7,770 bases of DNA. It comes from Campylobacteraceae bacterium. GTDB lineage: Bacteria > Campylobacterota > Campylobacteria > Campylobacterales > Campylobacteraceae. The translations under genes and the position numbers were made by a program. This document shows, piece after piece, positions 1 through 7,087 of this stretch; the stretch's first letter is position 1; every line of letters begins with the position of its first letter. Under the pieces are notes generated by a model, which was given only the letters and a program-made list of their open reading frames with translations, made no database searches and was not told the DNA's origin. The DNA lies in the NCBI GenBank assembly GCA_031256525.1, contig JAIRQK010000151.1:1-7770 (forward strand), given 5' to 3'.

Positions 1-368
1 TTATCAAAATCAACCCCAAAAACAACTACACCTTCAAACTTCTGACCTCTTTTTATAAGTGCTTGAGATTGTATGTAGGGACTAAATAGTAAATTTGGAA
101 ATTTAGATGTCAAATAGTCTAAATCACTTTCAGTTGCTAAACGATTTGAATATAGTGAGTAGATAGTTAGTGGATAGTTCATAGTAAAAAGTTTTCTCTC
201 AAACTCTTTACTAAATCCATTCATTATAGCCATAGCTACCATCAATACAGCAAGTCCCAAACAGACTCCCAAAAAAGCCAATATCGTGCTTACTGTTGTA
301 AATGGTTGAGTTTTATCAAATCTTAGATATCTTTTTATTAAAAAAAAACTGATACTTTTATTATTCAT
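1..368 (-). CDS. LolC/LolE-like ABC transporter permease, N-terminal part (gene runs off left edge)
   Basis: Translating the minus strand from the ATG at 368 gives 122 open codons to the window edge, so the 3' part of the gene is missing. The N-terminus has a short basic cytoplasmic lead (IKRYLRFDKTQPFTTVS), then a hydrophobic segment at about residues 26-49, then NGFSKEFERKL and the start of a periplasmic domain. This is the usual beginning of FtsX/MacB-type permeases of the LolC/LolE group, which extract lipoproteins from the inner membrane and hand them to LolA. The start codon lies 3 bp after the secA stop, so the gene is almost certainly co-transcribed with secA and probably translationally coupled. 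A LolA homologue is encoded just across secA, which supports the Lol assignment. The ATPase partner (LolD) is not in the window. An FtsX-family permease with another substrate cannot be excluded from this fragment. Confidence 0.85.
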   Translation of the reverse strand, partial: MNNKSISFFLIKRYLRFDKTQPFTTVSTILAFLGVCLGLAVLMVAMAIMNGFSKEFERKLFTMNYPLTIYSLYSNRLATESDLDYLTSKFPNLLFSPYIQSQALIKRGQKFEGVVVFGVDFD

Positions 369-371
369 AGT

Positions 372-2954
372 TTAAGCTAAAAGACCTTTTTTTGGACCGC
401 TTTTTCCATGACAAAACTTATATTTTTTTCCACTTCCACAAGGGCAAGGATCATTTCTCGCTGTCTTTTTTTGTATCGACTCATCATTAGCACTAACTTC
501 CTCAGCACCATGCTTTAATTGCATTCCACTGTTAGCATCTTCTTGCATTTTTTCAATCATTCTCTGCATTGCAAGACGTTCTTCTTCTTGCCTTTCATCT
601 CTTAATTGAACAATATGAAGTCTTCTAAAACTATCACTTTTTATACGAGCAACCAACTCGATAAAGAGTCCATAACTCTCTTTTTTATATTCAACCAATG
701 GATCTCTTTGGTTATATCCACGAAGCCCTATACCTGTCTTTAATATATCCATTTGATATAGATGTTCTCTCCAAGATTGATCAAGTGTTTGAAGATATAA
801 AATCCTCTCAATATTTCGCCTTTGAGCACTATCAACAACAGACATTTTTACATCATAGTTTTGCTCTAACTTACTAACTAACTTTTCAAATATATCATCA
901 TTTGTTAGTCCATCAAAATCACCATTCTCGAAATATTCGTTTATCTCTTCTTTTAAATATGCTACCAATCTCTCTATCTCATCGCCCTCTTGCTCTAACC
1001 CCTCTGATAACCCTGCTCTTAAAAGCAGATTTTGAACATACTCTTTTCTTATCTCTTTTACTCTTGTATCTATATCAAAACGCTCATCTAACAACTCATT
1101 TCTAAAGTTATAAATTGATTTTCTCTGTTCGTTGGCAACATCATCATACTCCAAAAGATGTTTTCTTGCTTCAAAATGCATTGATTCGACTTTCTTTTGT
1201 GCATTCTCAACTGCACGCGTTACCATTCTTGACTCTATGCTCTCACCATCTTCAATGCCAAGTCTCTCCATAATACTGCGAATTCTATCACTTCCAAAAA
1301 TCCTAAGCAAATTATCTTCCAAACTTAGATAAAACCTACTCCTACCAGGATCTCCCTGACGACCAGAACGACCACGAAGCTGATTGTCAATTCTTCTACT
1401 TTCGTGTCTTTCTGTTCCTATAACATAAAGTCCACCAAGAGCTTTAACTTCATCATTTATTTTGATATCAACACCGCGTCCAGCCATATTTGTTGCAATA
1501 GTAACAGCTCCTTTAACACCGGCTTCTGCAATAATTTCAGCCTCTTTTTCGTGGTTTTTGGCATTTAATACTGAATGTGGGATCTTCGCTTTTTTAAGCA
1601 GCCCATGCAAAAATTCACTTTTTTCAATAGAAGCAGTACCAACTAAAATAGGCTGTCCTTTTTTATTTGCCGCTATTATCTCTTTTACAACTGCGTCAAA
1701 TTTCTCTCTTTCGCTTTTGTAAATCAAGTCATTCATATCCTCTCTTACAACAAGAACATTTGTTGGTATCGACAAAACATCAAGCGAGTATATTTGCGAA
1801 AATTCAGAAGCCTCTGTTTGTGCAGTTCCTGTCATACCAGCAAGTTTATTATAAAATCTAAAGTAGTTTTGGAAAGTTATATCAGCAAGAGTTTGAGACT
1901 CCTCTTGAATTTTAACGCCCTCTTTTGCCTCTAATGCTTGATGAAGCCCTTCGCTAAATCTTCTTCCCTCACTTTGTCTTCCTGTGAATTCATCAATGAT
2001 GACAATATTTTCCTCTTTGACAATATAATGAACATCTTTCTCAAAAAGATAGTGGGCCTTCAGTGCTTGATCCAAGTGGTGAGATAGTATAGCATTTTCC
2101 AAACTATAGAGATTTTCAACATCAAACAGTTTTTCAGCTTTTGCTATTCCATCTTCAGTCATTAAAATTGTTCTATTTTTTTCATCAACCGTAAAATCTT
2201 CATCTCTTTTTAGTTTTTTAGCGATATTATTGGCTGATTGATAATTCTCCAATTTTCTCCCAGCAGGTCCGGATATGATAAGTGGTGTTCTAGCTTCGTC
2301 TATCAAAATAGAGTCCACCTCGTCCACAATCGCAAAATTATGTCCTCGTTGCACTTTATCTTCCAAAGAGTATTTCATATTATCTCTTAAATAGTCAAAA
2401 CCAAATTCATTATTTGTTCCATATGTTATATCGGCATCATATTGCTCTTTTTTTACTCTCTCATCATATTCGCCAGATAAAATTACCCCTACACTTAGCC
2501 CTAAAAAATTATAAATTCTACCCATATCTGCTGCATCGCGTTTTGCCAAATAGTCATTCACAGTAACTACATGCACACCTTTTCCGCCCATAGCATTTAA
2601 TACAACTGGGAGAGTTGCAACAAGCGTTTTACCTTCACCCGTTTTCATTTCAGCAATATTTCCACTATGAAGCACAAGACCTCCGGTAACTTGCACATCA
2701 AAATGCCTCATTCCTGTTGTTCTCTCACTTGCCTCTCTTGTTATTGCAAAAACATCTTCTAACACATCATCTAAAGTTTTACTATTCGCTCTAACTTCTT
2801 CTTTCAAGCTGTTAAAAATAGTTTGCAACTCAATATCGCTCATCTCTTTATACTTAGGCTCTAATGCATTAATATTTTGAACCGTTTTTAAATATTTCTT
2901 TATCTCTCTATCATTTCTTGTGCCAAATATATTCCCCAAAAAACCAAATGCCAT
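372..2954 (-). CDS. secA: Protein translocase ATPase subunit SecA
   Basis: The 860-aa product is the ATP-driven motor that pushes preproteins through SecYEG; the length is normal for this group. Visible landmarks are Walker A (MKTGEGKT, 103-110), the DEVD box (211-214), the preprotein cross-linking domain at about 222-370, the second helicase domain with AGRGVDI (491-497) and [13 protein letters not shown] (525-537), the helical scaffold/wing region, and a C-terminal zinc site. The zinc site is [13 protein letters not shown], with C837, C839, C848 and H849, which in other SecA proteins contacts SecB and phospholipids. The start was placed at the ATG at 2954 rather than at the upstream in-frame codon at 3026. 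The product then begins [12 protein letters not shown], as SecA proteins normally do, and an AAAGG ribosome site lies 7 nt upstream. The extra 24 codons cover the likely promoter. The LolC/E-like permease gene follows after 3 bp. Confidence 0.97.
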   Translation of the reverse strand: MAFGFLGNIFGTRNDREIKKYLKTVQNINALEPKYKEMSDIELQTIFNSLKEEVRANSKTLDDVLEDVFAITREASERTTGMRHFDVQVTGGLVLHSGNIAEMKTGEGKTLVATLPVVLNAMGGKGVHVVTVNDYLAKRDAADMGRIYNFLGLSVGVILSGEYDERVKKEQYDADITYGTNNEFGFDYLRDNMKYSLEDKVQRGHNFAIVDEVDSILIDEARTPLIISGPAGRKLENYQSANNIAKKLKRDEDFTVDEKNRTILMTEDGIAKAEKLFDVENLYSLENAILSHHLDQALKAHYLFEKDVHYIVKEENIVIIDEFTGRQSEGRRFSEGLHQALEAKEGVKIQEESQTLADITFQNYFRFYNKLAGMTGTAQTEASEFSQIYSLDVLSIPTNVLVVREDMNDLIYKSEREKFDAVVKEIIAANKKGQPILVGTASIEKSEFLHGLLKKAKIPHSVLNAKNHEKEAEIIAEAGVKGAVTIATNMAGRGVDIKINDEVKALGGLYVIGTERHESRRIDNQLRGRSGRQGDPGRSRFYLSLEDNLLRIFGSDRIRSIMERLGIEDGESIESRMVTRAVENAQKKVESMHFEARKHLLEYDDVANEQRKSIYNFRNELLDERFDIDTRVKEIRKEYVQNLLLRAGLSEGLEQEGDEIERLVAYLKEEINEYFENGDFDGLTNDDIFEKLVSKLEQNYDVKMSVVDSAQRRNIERILYLQTLDQSWREHLYQMDILKTGIGLRGYNQRDPLVEYKKESYGLFIELVARIKSDSFRRLHIVQLRDERQEEERLAMQRMIEKMQEDANSGMQLKHGAEEVSANDESIQKKTARNDPCPCGSGKKYKFCHGKSGPKKGLLA

Positions 2955-3050
2955 ATATTTACCTTTATCTTTTATAATAACCGCAGATTTTATCATACTT
3001 TTACCTAACATTAGATAAAAGTACAAATTAACTTTTTAATAGGATTTTTT
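2955..3050. promoter_or_regulatory. Divergent secA/lolA promoter region
   Basis: This 96-bp AT-rich gap separates the two divergent start codons. On the minus strand, TATGAT (2992-2997) runs into TAAAAT (2987-2992); either could serve as a -10 box for secA with a leader of roughly 30 nt. No convincing -35 box was seen, as is common in Campylobacterota. For lolA the choice is less clear: TATAAT on the plus strand (2973-2978) or TAGATA (3012-3017). The lolA ribosome site AGGA is at 3041-3044, 6 nt before its ATG. The exact boxes are inference. Confidence 0.4.
2962..2966 (-). promoter_or_regulatory. Ribosome binding site deciding the secA start
   Basis: Read on the minus strand this is AAAGG, 7 nt upstream of the ATG at 2954. 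It supports that start over the longer open frame beginning at 3026. Confidence 0.7.
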
Positions 3051-3569
3051 ATGCGTTTTTTACTTATTTTTATCATTATGTGTAAAGTTGTTTTTGCAAC
3101 TGAAATTAAAAACATATCAAGCGATTTTACGCAAATTGTTACAAGCAATGAAAATATGACTCTACTCTATAAAGGTAATTTTGTCGCTACAAAAAATGAT
3201 AATTTAGCATTTTGGAACTATACTGAGCCACTTAAAAAACAGATATTTTTTTCTAAAGTCAAAGTTGTTATCATTGAGCCTGACTTAGAACAAGCTATCG
3301 TAACCTCTTTAGACCAAATAACAGACTTATCTTCAGTTTTAAACGAGGCTTTAAGTAAGAAAAAAATAGATGAGATTGTAGAGATAGAGATTATGGATAT
3401 AAAATATTATATCTCTTTTAAGGGCGATTTGCCTATTAAGATAACATACAAAGATGAGTTAGAAAATAGCGTCGTAATCGAGCTTTATAACACAGTTTTA
3501 AATCAAAGCATTGATAGTGGCGTATTTGATATCAAAATACCGCAAAATTATGATATCATTAACTACTAA
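3051..3569 (+). CDS. lolA: Outer-membrane lipoprotein carrier protein LolA
   Basis: The 172-aa protein is predicted to be the periplasmic chaperone that carries lipoproteins from the LolCDE exporter to the outer membrane. A signal peptide covers residues 1-16, with likely cleavage after VFA and before TEI. The mature part shows the LolA pattern: SDFTQ (24-28) in the first strand region, YKGNF (40-44), the aromatic strand with WNYTEP (55-60), and a final strand pair ending FDIKIP (159-164). Its length is slightly short for LolA. The gene diverges from secA and lies close to the LolC/E-like gene, a linkage that fits the role. LolB acceptors are generally not recognised outside beta- and gammaproteobacteria, so delivery to the outer membrane here may be LolB-independent (family knowledge, not seen here). 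The stop codon overlaps the stop codon of the convergent helicase gene. Confidence 0.88.
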   Translation: MRFLLIFIIMCKVVFATEIKNISSDFTQIVTSNENMTLLYKGNFVATKNDNLAFWNYTEPLKKQIFFSKVKVVIIEPDLEQAIVTSLDQITDLSSVLNEALSKKKIDEIVEIEIMDIKYYISFKGDLPIKITYKDELENSVVIELYNTVLNQSIDSGVFDIKIPQNYDIINY

Positions 3570-4858
3570 TCTATATTTTTAATAATAGCATTTTTATAAA
3601 AATTTTTGACTTTATTATCAACCATTAGACATTTTTCTATATGAGAGTAAAAATTTTGACCATTATACTCCAAACAAAGTCCTTTTGCACTTTTTGCTCT
3701 TGAAATAGCGACATAAAACTGATTTGTTTCAAAAATATTATCTATGTTGCAAACAAGATTTTGAATGCTCATACTTTGCGACTTGTGAATTGTTATTGCA
3801 TAAGATAATTTAACTGGATACTGTAAAACAGAAGCTATAGCTCTGTTTTTAATAACACCATCATCAATAATGCTTTCATTAAGCGTAAATTCATGAGGTT
3901 CAACTTTAACTAACATATCATATTTTTCAACTAACAAATATTCATCTGTTATATCTCTAACTACGCCTTGCTCACCATTATAATATTTTCCCCATTTGTT
4001 AGTACAAAATATAATATTTGCACCAATTTTAATCTCCAACTCCAACGGAACACTCAAAGATTTTTTCCAACTATCAAGTTTTTTTTCATTTAGAGATTTA
4101 TCATACTTGATTTTTGCTTTTAAAATAAATTGTTGTCCCTCTATCTGGCTTAATTTTATTTTATTCATTCTATCTGCTTCAGCATTTCTACCAAACAAAA
4201 TGGTTGGATTATCATTATAAACATCTAAATTTTTTCTAAGACTTGATAGATATTCCAATATATTTGTTGCCAATTTCCCCTCTCTTATATCTTTTAAAAT
4301 TGAGAAAAATTCCACATCATCAGTTCTTTTTGAAACGCTTAATTCTAAAATAATAGGAGAAAAACTCCCCCATGCACTACTTTCAAATGCATACACTTCA
4401 TCAAATAGAGAATTAAAACTATTTTTATTATTCACTGGTGGAAGCTGAAAAAAGTCCCCAACAAATAACAACCTACCAGAAAAACCTGCACTATTTAACC
4501 TATATCTTATCATTTCCATTAAAAAAGATGAGACCATCGATACCTCATCAATCACAACCAAATCCACATTATGCAATATCTTATTTAACTCTTTTATGCG
4601 ATTTTTATTATATTTATCTTGGTGGATAAGCTCTTCTGTGTTTTGGCAAATTCCAAAAATAAAAAAAGAGTGTATCGTCTGTCCACCAATATTAACAGCA
4701 CTAATGCCCGTACTTCCCAAAGTTACAACTTGTCTATTTTGTTCTTTATATCTTTTTATAATTTGTTCAGTTAGATAGCTCTTTCCAACTCCACCACCAC
4801 CTGTTAAAAAAGTGTGATTTGTTTGAAGTATTTTTTCAACTTTTTCAAGTTTTTCCAA
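3566..4858 (-). CDS. Pif1/RecD-like SF1B DNA helicase
   Basis: The 430-aa product carries the ordered motifs of a 5'-to-3' superfamily 1B helicase. Motif I/Walker A is GGGGVGKS (20-27). Motif Ia is around TGISAVNIGGQTIHSFF (50-66). Motif II is VVIDEVSMV (101-109, D104/E105). Motif III is GDFFQLPPV (134-142). R178 lies in the KRTDD segment. NGEQGVV is at 294-300, the UvrD_C_2-like segment ITIHKSQSMSIQ at 355-366, and motif VI FYVAISRAKS at 381-390. There are no extra N- or C-terminal domains, so it is a compact core enzyme. Pif1-family helicases unwind D-loops, forked DNA and G-quadruplexes; the substrate here is unknown. The start is TTG at 4858, preceded 5 nt upstream by AAAGGA (4864-4869). 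No in-frame ATG comes early enough to keep Walker A. The gene diverges from the small membrane protein gene and converges on lolA. Confidence 0.9.
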   Translation of the reverse strand: MEKLEKVEKILQTNHTFLTGGGGVGKSYLTEQIIKRYKEQNRQVVTLGSTGISAVNIGGQTIHSFFIFGICQNTEELIHQDKYNKNRIKELNKILHNVDLVVIDEVSMVSSFLMEMIRYRLNSAGFSGRLLFVGDFFQLPPVNNKNSFNSLFDEVYAFESSAWGSFSPIILELSVSKRTDDVEFFSILKDIREGKLATNILEYLSSLRKNLDVYNDNPTILFGRNAEADRMNKIKLSQIEGQQFILKAKIKYDKSLNEKKLDSWKKSLSVPLELEIKIGANIIFCTNKWGKYYNGEQGVVRDITDEYLLVEKYDMLVKVEPHEFTLNESIIDDGVIKNRAIASVLQYPVKLSYAITIHKSQSMSIQNLVCNIDNIFETNQFYVAISRAKSAKGLCLEYNGQNFYSHIEKCLMVDNKVKNFYKNAIIKNID

Positions 4859-4925
4859 AATTGTCCTTTAACTATATTTTTGGTATTATACACAAACATT
4901 TTTTTAAATACGAGGAGTGGACAAA
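4859..4925. promoter_or_regulatory. Bidirectional promoter between the helicase gene and the small membrane protein gene
   Basis: On the plus strand TTGTCC (4861-4866) is separated by 17 nt from TATTAT (4884-4889), which is preceded by TGG. This is a good sigma-70-type extended -10 promoter for the rightward genes. On the minus strand the same bases read TATAAT (4885-4890), placing a perfect -10 box about 27 nt upstream of the helicase TTG. The two -10 boxes thus share five base pairs. The helicase ribosome site (4864-4869) also overlaps the rightward -35 box. The rightward ribosome site AGGAG is at 4913-4917. Confidence 0.6.
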
Positions 4926-5126
4926 GTGGCAAAAAATAGAAAATCTACAAAAAATATTAAACCAAACGATATTTCAACTACGAAATCACCAACAAAACAG
5001 ACAAAAGTATTGACCGATAATGAAGAGGTTAATAAGGAGAATATTTTTACTTGGTTTGGTATCATAGTAGTTGCTTTTGCTATGCTTTTATACATTATGA
5101 CATCTGGAAACGCTACAGCAAACTAA
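4926..5126 (+). CDS. Small single-pass membrane protein of unknown function
   Basis: I do not recognise this family. The 66-aa product has a polar, lysine-rich N-terminal tail (about residues 1-40, with many K, T, S and N residues) and one hydrophobic segment (about 41-59, FTWFGIIVVAFAMLLYIMT). It ends with a short polar tail, SGNATAN. By the positive-inside rule the tail should be cytoplasmic and the C-terminus periplasmic. The GTG at 4926 was chosen because AGGAG (4913-4917) lies 8 nt upstream. The alternative in-frame GTG at 4917 overlaps that site and would add three residues. The stop is only 5 nt before the lipoprotein gene, which has no clear ribosome site of its own. Co-transcription and translational coupling are therefore likely, and a link to the envelope hydrolase is a reasonable inference. 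Confidence 0.75.
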   Translation: MAKNRKSTKNIKPNDISTTKSPTKQTKVLTDNEEVNKENIFTWFGIIVVAFAMLLYIMTSGNATAN

Positions 5127-5131
5127 AAAAT

Positions 5132-7075
5132 ATGAGATTTATATTTTTATCACTTGTTGTACTTTTGTTTGTTGCTTGTACACAAGAGAGATTACCTGAA
5201 ATAAAAGAGAAAAGTAGCCTTGAACCTGTTGCGAGAAAAAGTAGTTTTTTAGATAGATATATTGATAATTATCTAAACTTGCACTACAGACCATGGAAAC
5301 ACAAGTCTCCTATGTACACCGATACAGAATCTTTTTGGGGATACAGCGAATTTACAAAAAATAAGGGACTTTTACAGGAGGATTTAACTCCTTACGAGGA
5401 GAAATGGTTTGATGAGATTCTTGCTTTTTCAAACCTTGAAGAGTATAACACGACAATAGAACATGCAATCACCATACAAAACACAAATTTGAGAGTTTTT
5501 CCAACACAAAAACCACTATTTAGGGTTTCATATCATAATAACGGCTATCCGTTTGATCTGTTGCAAAACTCCAATGTTGCATTGATGAGTCCAGTTAATA
5601 TCTTAAATTATTCACAAGATAAAACTTGGGCATTTGTCGAAACATCATTTGCAACTGGCTGGATAAAAACTGAACATTTAGCATTGGTAGATGAGCAACA
5701 ATTAGATGCCATAAAAAATTTACAACATATCGTAATTACAGAAGATGGCTCACCAATTTACAAAGATGAACAACCTATAATAAATGTGAAAACAGGTATT
5801 GTTTTGCCGATAACTCATGAGGATAATCAATATTTTTATCCCTATATTTTGGATAAAAATTCTAAAAAAATAGCTACCAAAATAGAAAAAAAATTCGCCT
5901 CCTCTTTTCCTTTAGAATTTAATGAAGAGAATATTCAAAAAGTAGCTGACAATCTAAAGGGAGAGAGTTATGGATGGGGTGGAATTGGTGAAAAAAGAGA
6001 TTGTTCTGCTTTAACAAAAGACTTTATGAGCGTTTTTGGTGTATGGTTACCAAGAAACTCAGGATCACAAAAAAACATAGGTGATTTTTTTGATTTATCA
6101 AAGTTTGCAGATAGAGAGAAGGATGAACTAATCAAAAAATATGCAACTCCGTATCTTTCGCTTATTTATTTTCCCGGTCACATAATGCTTTATGTAGGAA
6201 ATAACGATGACAATGCTCTTGTTCTGCATAATATTTGGGGAATAAGAACTATAAAAAATGGTGTAAGAGGAAGAGAGATTATTGGAAAGTCCATTGTATC
6301 TGATCTATTTTTAGGAAAAAACTTAAAGCATATCGATAAAGATAATATGCTTATAAGTAGGGTAGCTGGCTTTAATACCATAGGTTTAACAAAGAGCAAA
6401 AAATATGCCATAAAACTTGGAATCTCTTATAGTGATTACATCTCGCACATAGAGGATAATATTATCTATTTCAAAGACAACACAACTCTTATTTTTGATG
6501 ACAATGAAGAAAAAACACTCGATGAGTTGATGAGAAATGCAGATGCAGAGGATATGTTTAAATTTCCATATGTAAAGGGTAATGTTAATGGACCATTTAA
6601 TAGCGATCCGGGGAGATTTAGAGATGAAAAGTTTTTTAAAAAAATATATGGAAACACAAAACAAGATATCGAAAAAAATCTAATTGAAGTTGTTTGGCTA
6701 CCAAAAAAAATAGGAAAAAAATATCTATTTAACAAAAATAATGGTGCAGCTGATGCGTTACAAAAAGTATCAAATGAGCTGGATAAATTGGGTAATGAGT
6801 TTTTACCATATTTGGAAAATATTGGAGGAACTTACAACCATAGAGAGATGGCTGATACAAATCAATTAAGTACGCACTCATTTGGCATTGCAATAGATAT
6901 AAATACAGAAAAATCTCGCTATTGGCAGTGGGATAAAGAGAAAAATGAAACGGTTAATACGCATAAAATTCCTCAAAAAATTATAAACATATTTGAAAAA
7001 CATGGATTTATCTGGGGAGGCAAATGGCAACATTATGACACTATGCACTTCGAATTTAGACCAGAGCTTTTATAA
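5132..7075 (+). CDS. Two-headed peptidoglycan hydrolase lipoprotein: SH3b-NlpC/P60 plus M15 peptidase
   Basis: The 647-aa product starts with a lipoprotein signal (MRFIFLSLVVLLFVAC, lipid-modified C16; F at -3 is less usual). Next come an NlpC/P60-stabilising N-terminal region (about 35-115) and an SH3_6/SH3b1 domain (about 118-187, with RVFPTQKPLF, FDLLQNS and GWIKTEHLALV). A second SH3-like part follows (about 195-240). The NlpC/P60 domain (about 260-395) has YGWGG, Cys291 in RDCSAL, His350 in FPGHIMLYVG and His366 as likely catalytic residues. This resembles the YkfC/DvLPC group that cuts the gamma-D-Glu-diaminoacid bond. After a linker of roughly 130 residues, a C-terminal M15 (VanY/Peptidase_M15_4-type) domain (about 535-647) has STHSFGIAID with H582 and D589, and YDTMHFE with D636 and H639, the expected zinc ligands and catalytic acid. 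The ATG at 5132 was chosen because the upstream in-frame extension (from 5051) would bury the lipobox. Both active sites look intact. Which membrane it sits in is unknown. Confidence 0.88.
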   Translation: MRFIFLSLVVLLFVACTQERLPEIKEKSSLEPVARKSSFLDRYIDNYLNLHYRPWKHKSPMYTDTESFWGYSEFTKNKGLLQEDLTPYEEKWFDEILAFSNLEEYNTTIEHAITIQNTNLRVFPTQKPLFRVSYHNNGYPFDLLQNSNVALMSPVNILNYSQDKTWAFVETSFATGWIKTEHLALVDEQQLDAIKNLQHIVITEDGSPIYKDEQPIINVKTGIVLPITHEDNQYFYPYILDKNSKKIATKIEKKFASSFPLEFNEENIQKVADNLKGESYGWGGIGEKRDCSALTKDFMSVFGVWLPRNSGSQKNIGDFFDLSKFADREKDELIKKYATPYLSLIYFPGHIMLYVGNNDDNALVLHNIWGIRTIKNGVRGREIIGKSIVSDLFLGKNLKHIDKDNMLISRVAGFNTIGLTKSKKYAIKLGISYSDYISHIEDNIIYFKDNTTLIFDDNEEKTLDELMRNADAEDMFKFPYVKGNVNGPFNSDPGRFRDEKFFKKIYGNTKQDIEKNLIEVVWLPKKIGKKYLFNKNNGAADALQKVSNELDKLGNEFLPYLENIGGTYNHREMADTNQLSTHSFGIAIDINTEKSRYWQWDKEKNETVNTHKIPQKIINIFEKHGFIWGGKWQHYDTMHFEFRPELL

Positions 7076-7087
7076 AAAAGGGCTTTT

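Noticed and set aside
902..1861. Several plus-strand open frames of 60-90 codons opposite secA.
   Set aside because: They lie wholly within secA, have low-complexity Leu/Ser/Phe-rich products typical of antisense frames, and lack ribosome sites.
2955..3026. A 24-residue N-terminal extension of SecA (start at 3026).
   Set aside because: SecA proteins normally begin close to the [10 protein letters not shown] segment, a ribosome site sits before the ATG at 2954, and the extension covers the probable promoter.
3081..3083. Cysteine in the LolA signal peptide as a lipidation site.
   Set aside because: C11 follows IIM, and Met at -1 does not fit a lipobox. The VFA site at residue 16 is a normal signal peptidase I site, as expected for soluble LolA.
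3570..3612. AT-only hairpin (TTTTTATAAAAA region) after lolA as a terminator.
   Set aside because: It lacks any GC pairing in the stem, lies inside the helicase coding region, and such A/T palindromes are expected by chance at this composition.
5051..5131. Upstream in-frame start for the hydrolase gene.
   Set aside because: It would overlap the small membrane protein gene out of frame and hide the lipoprotein signal and its C16.
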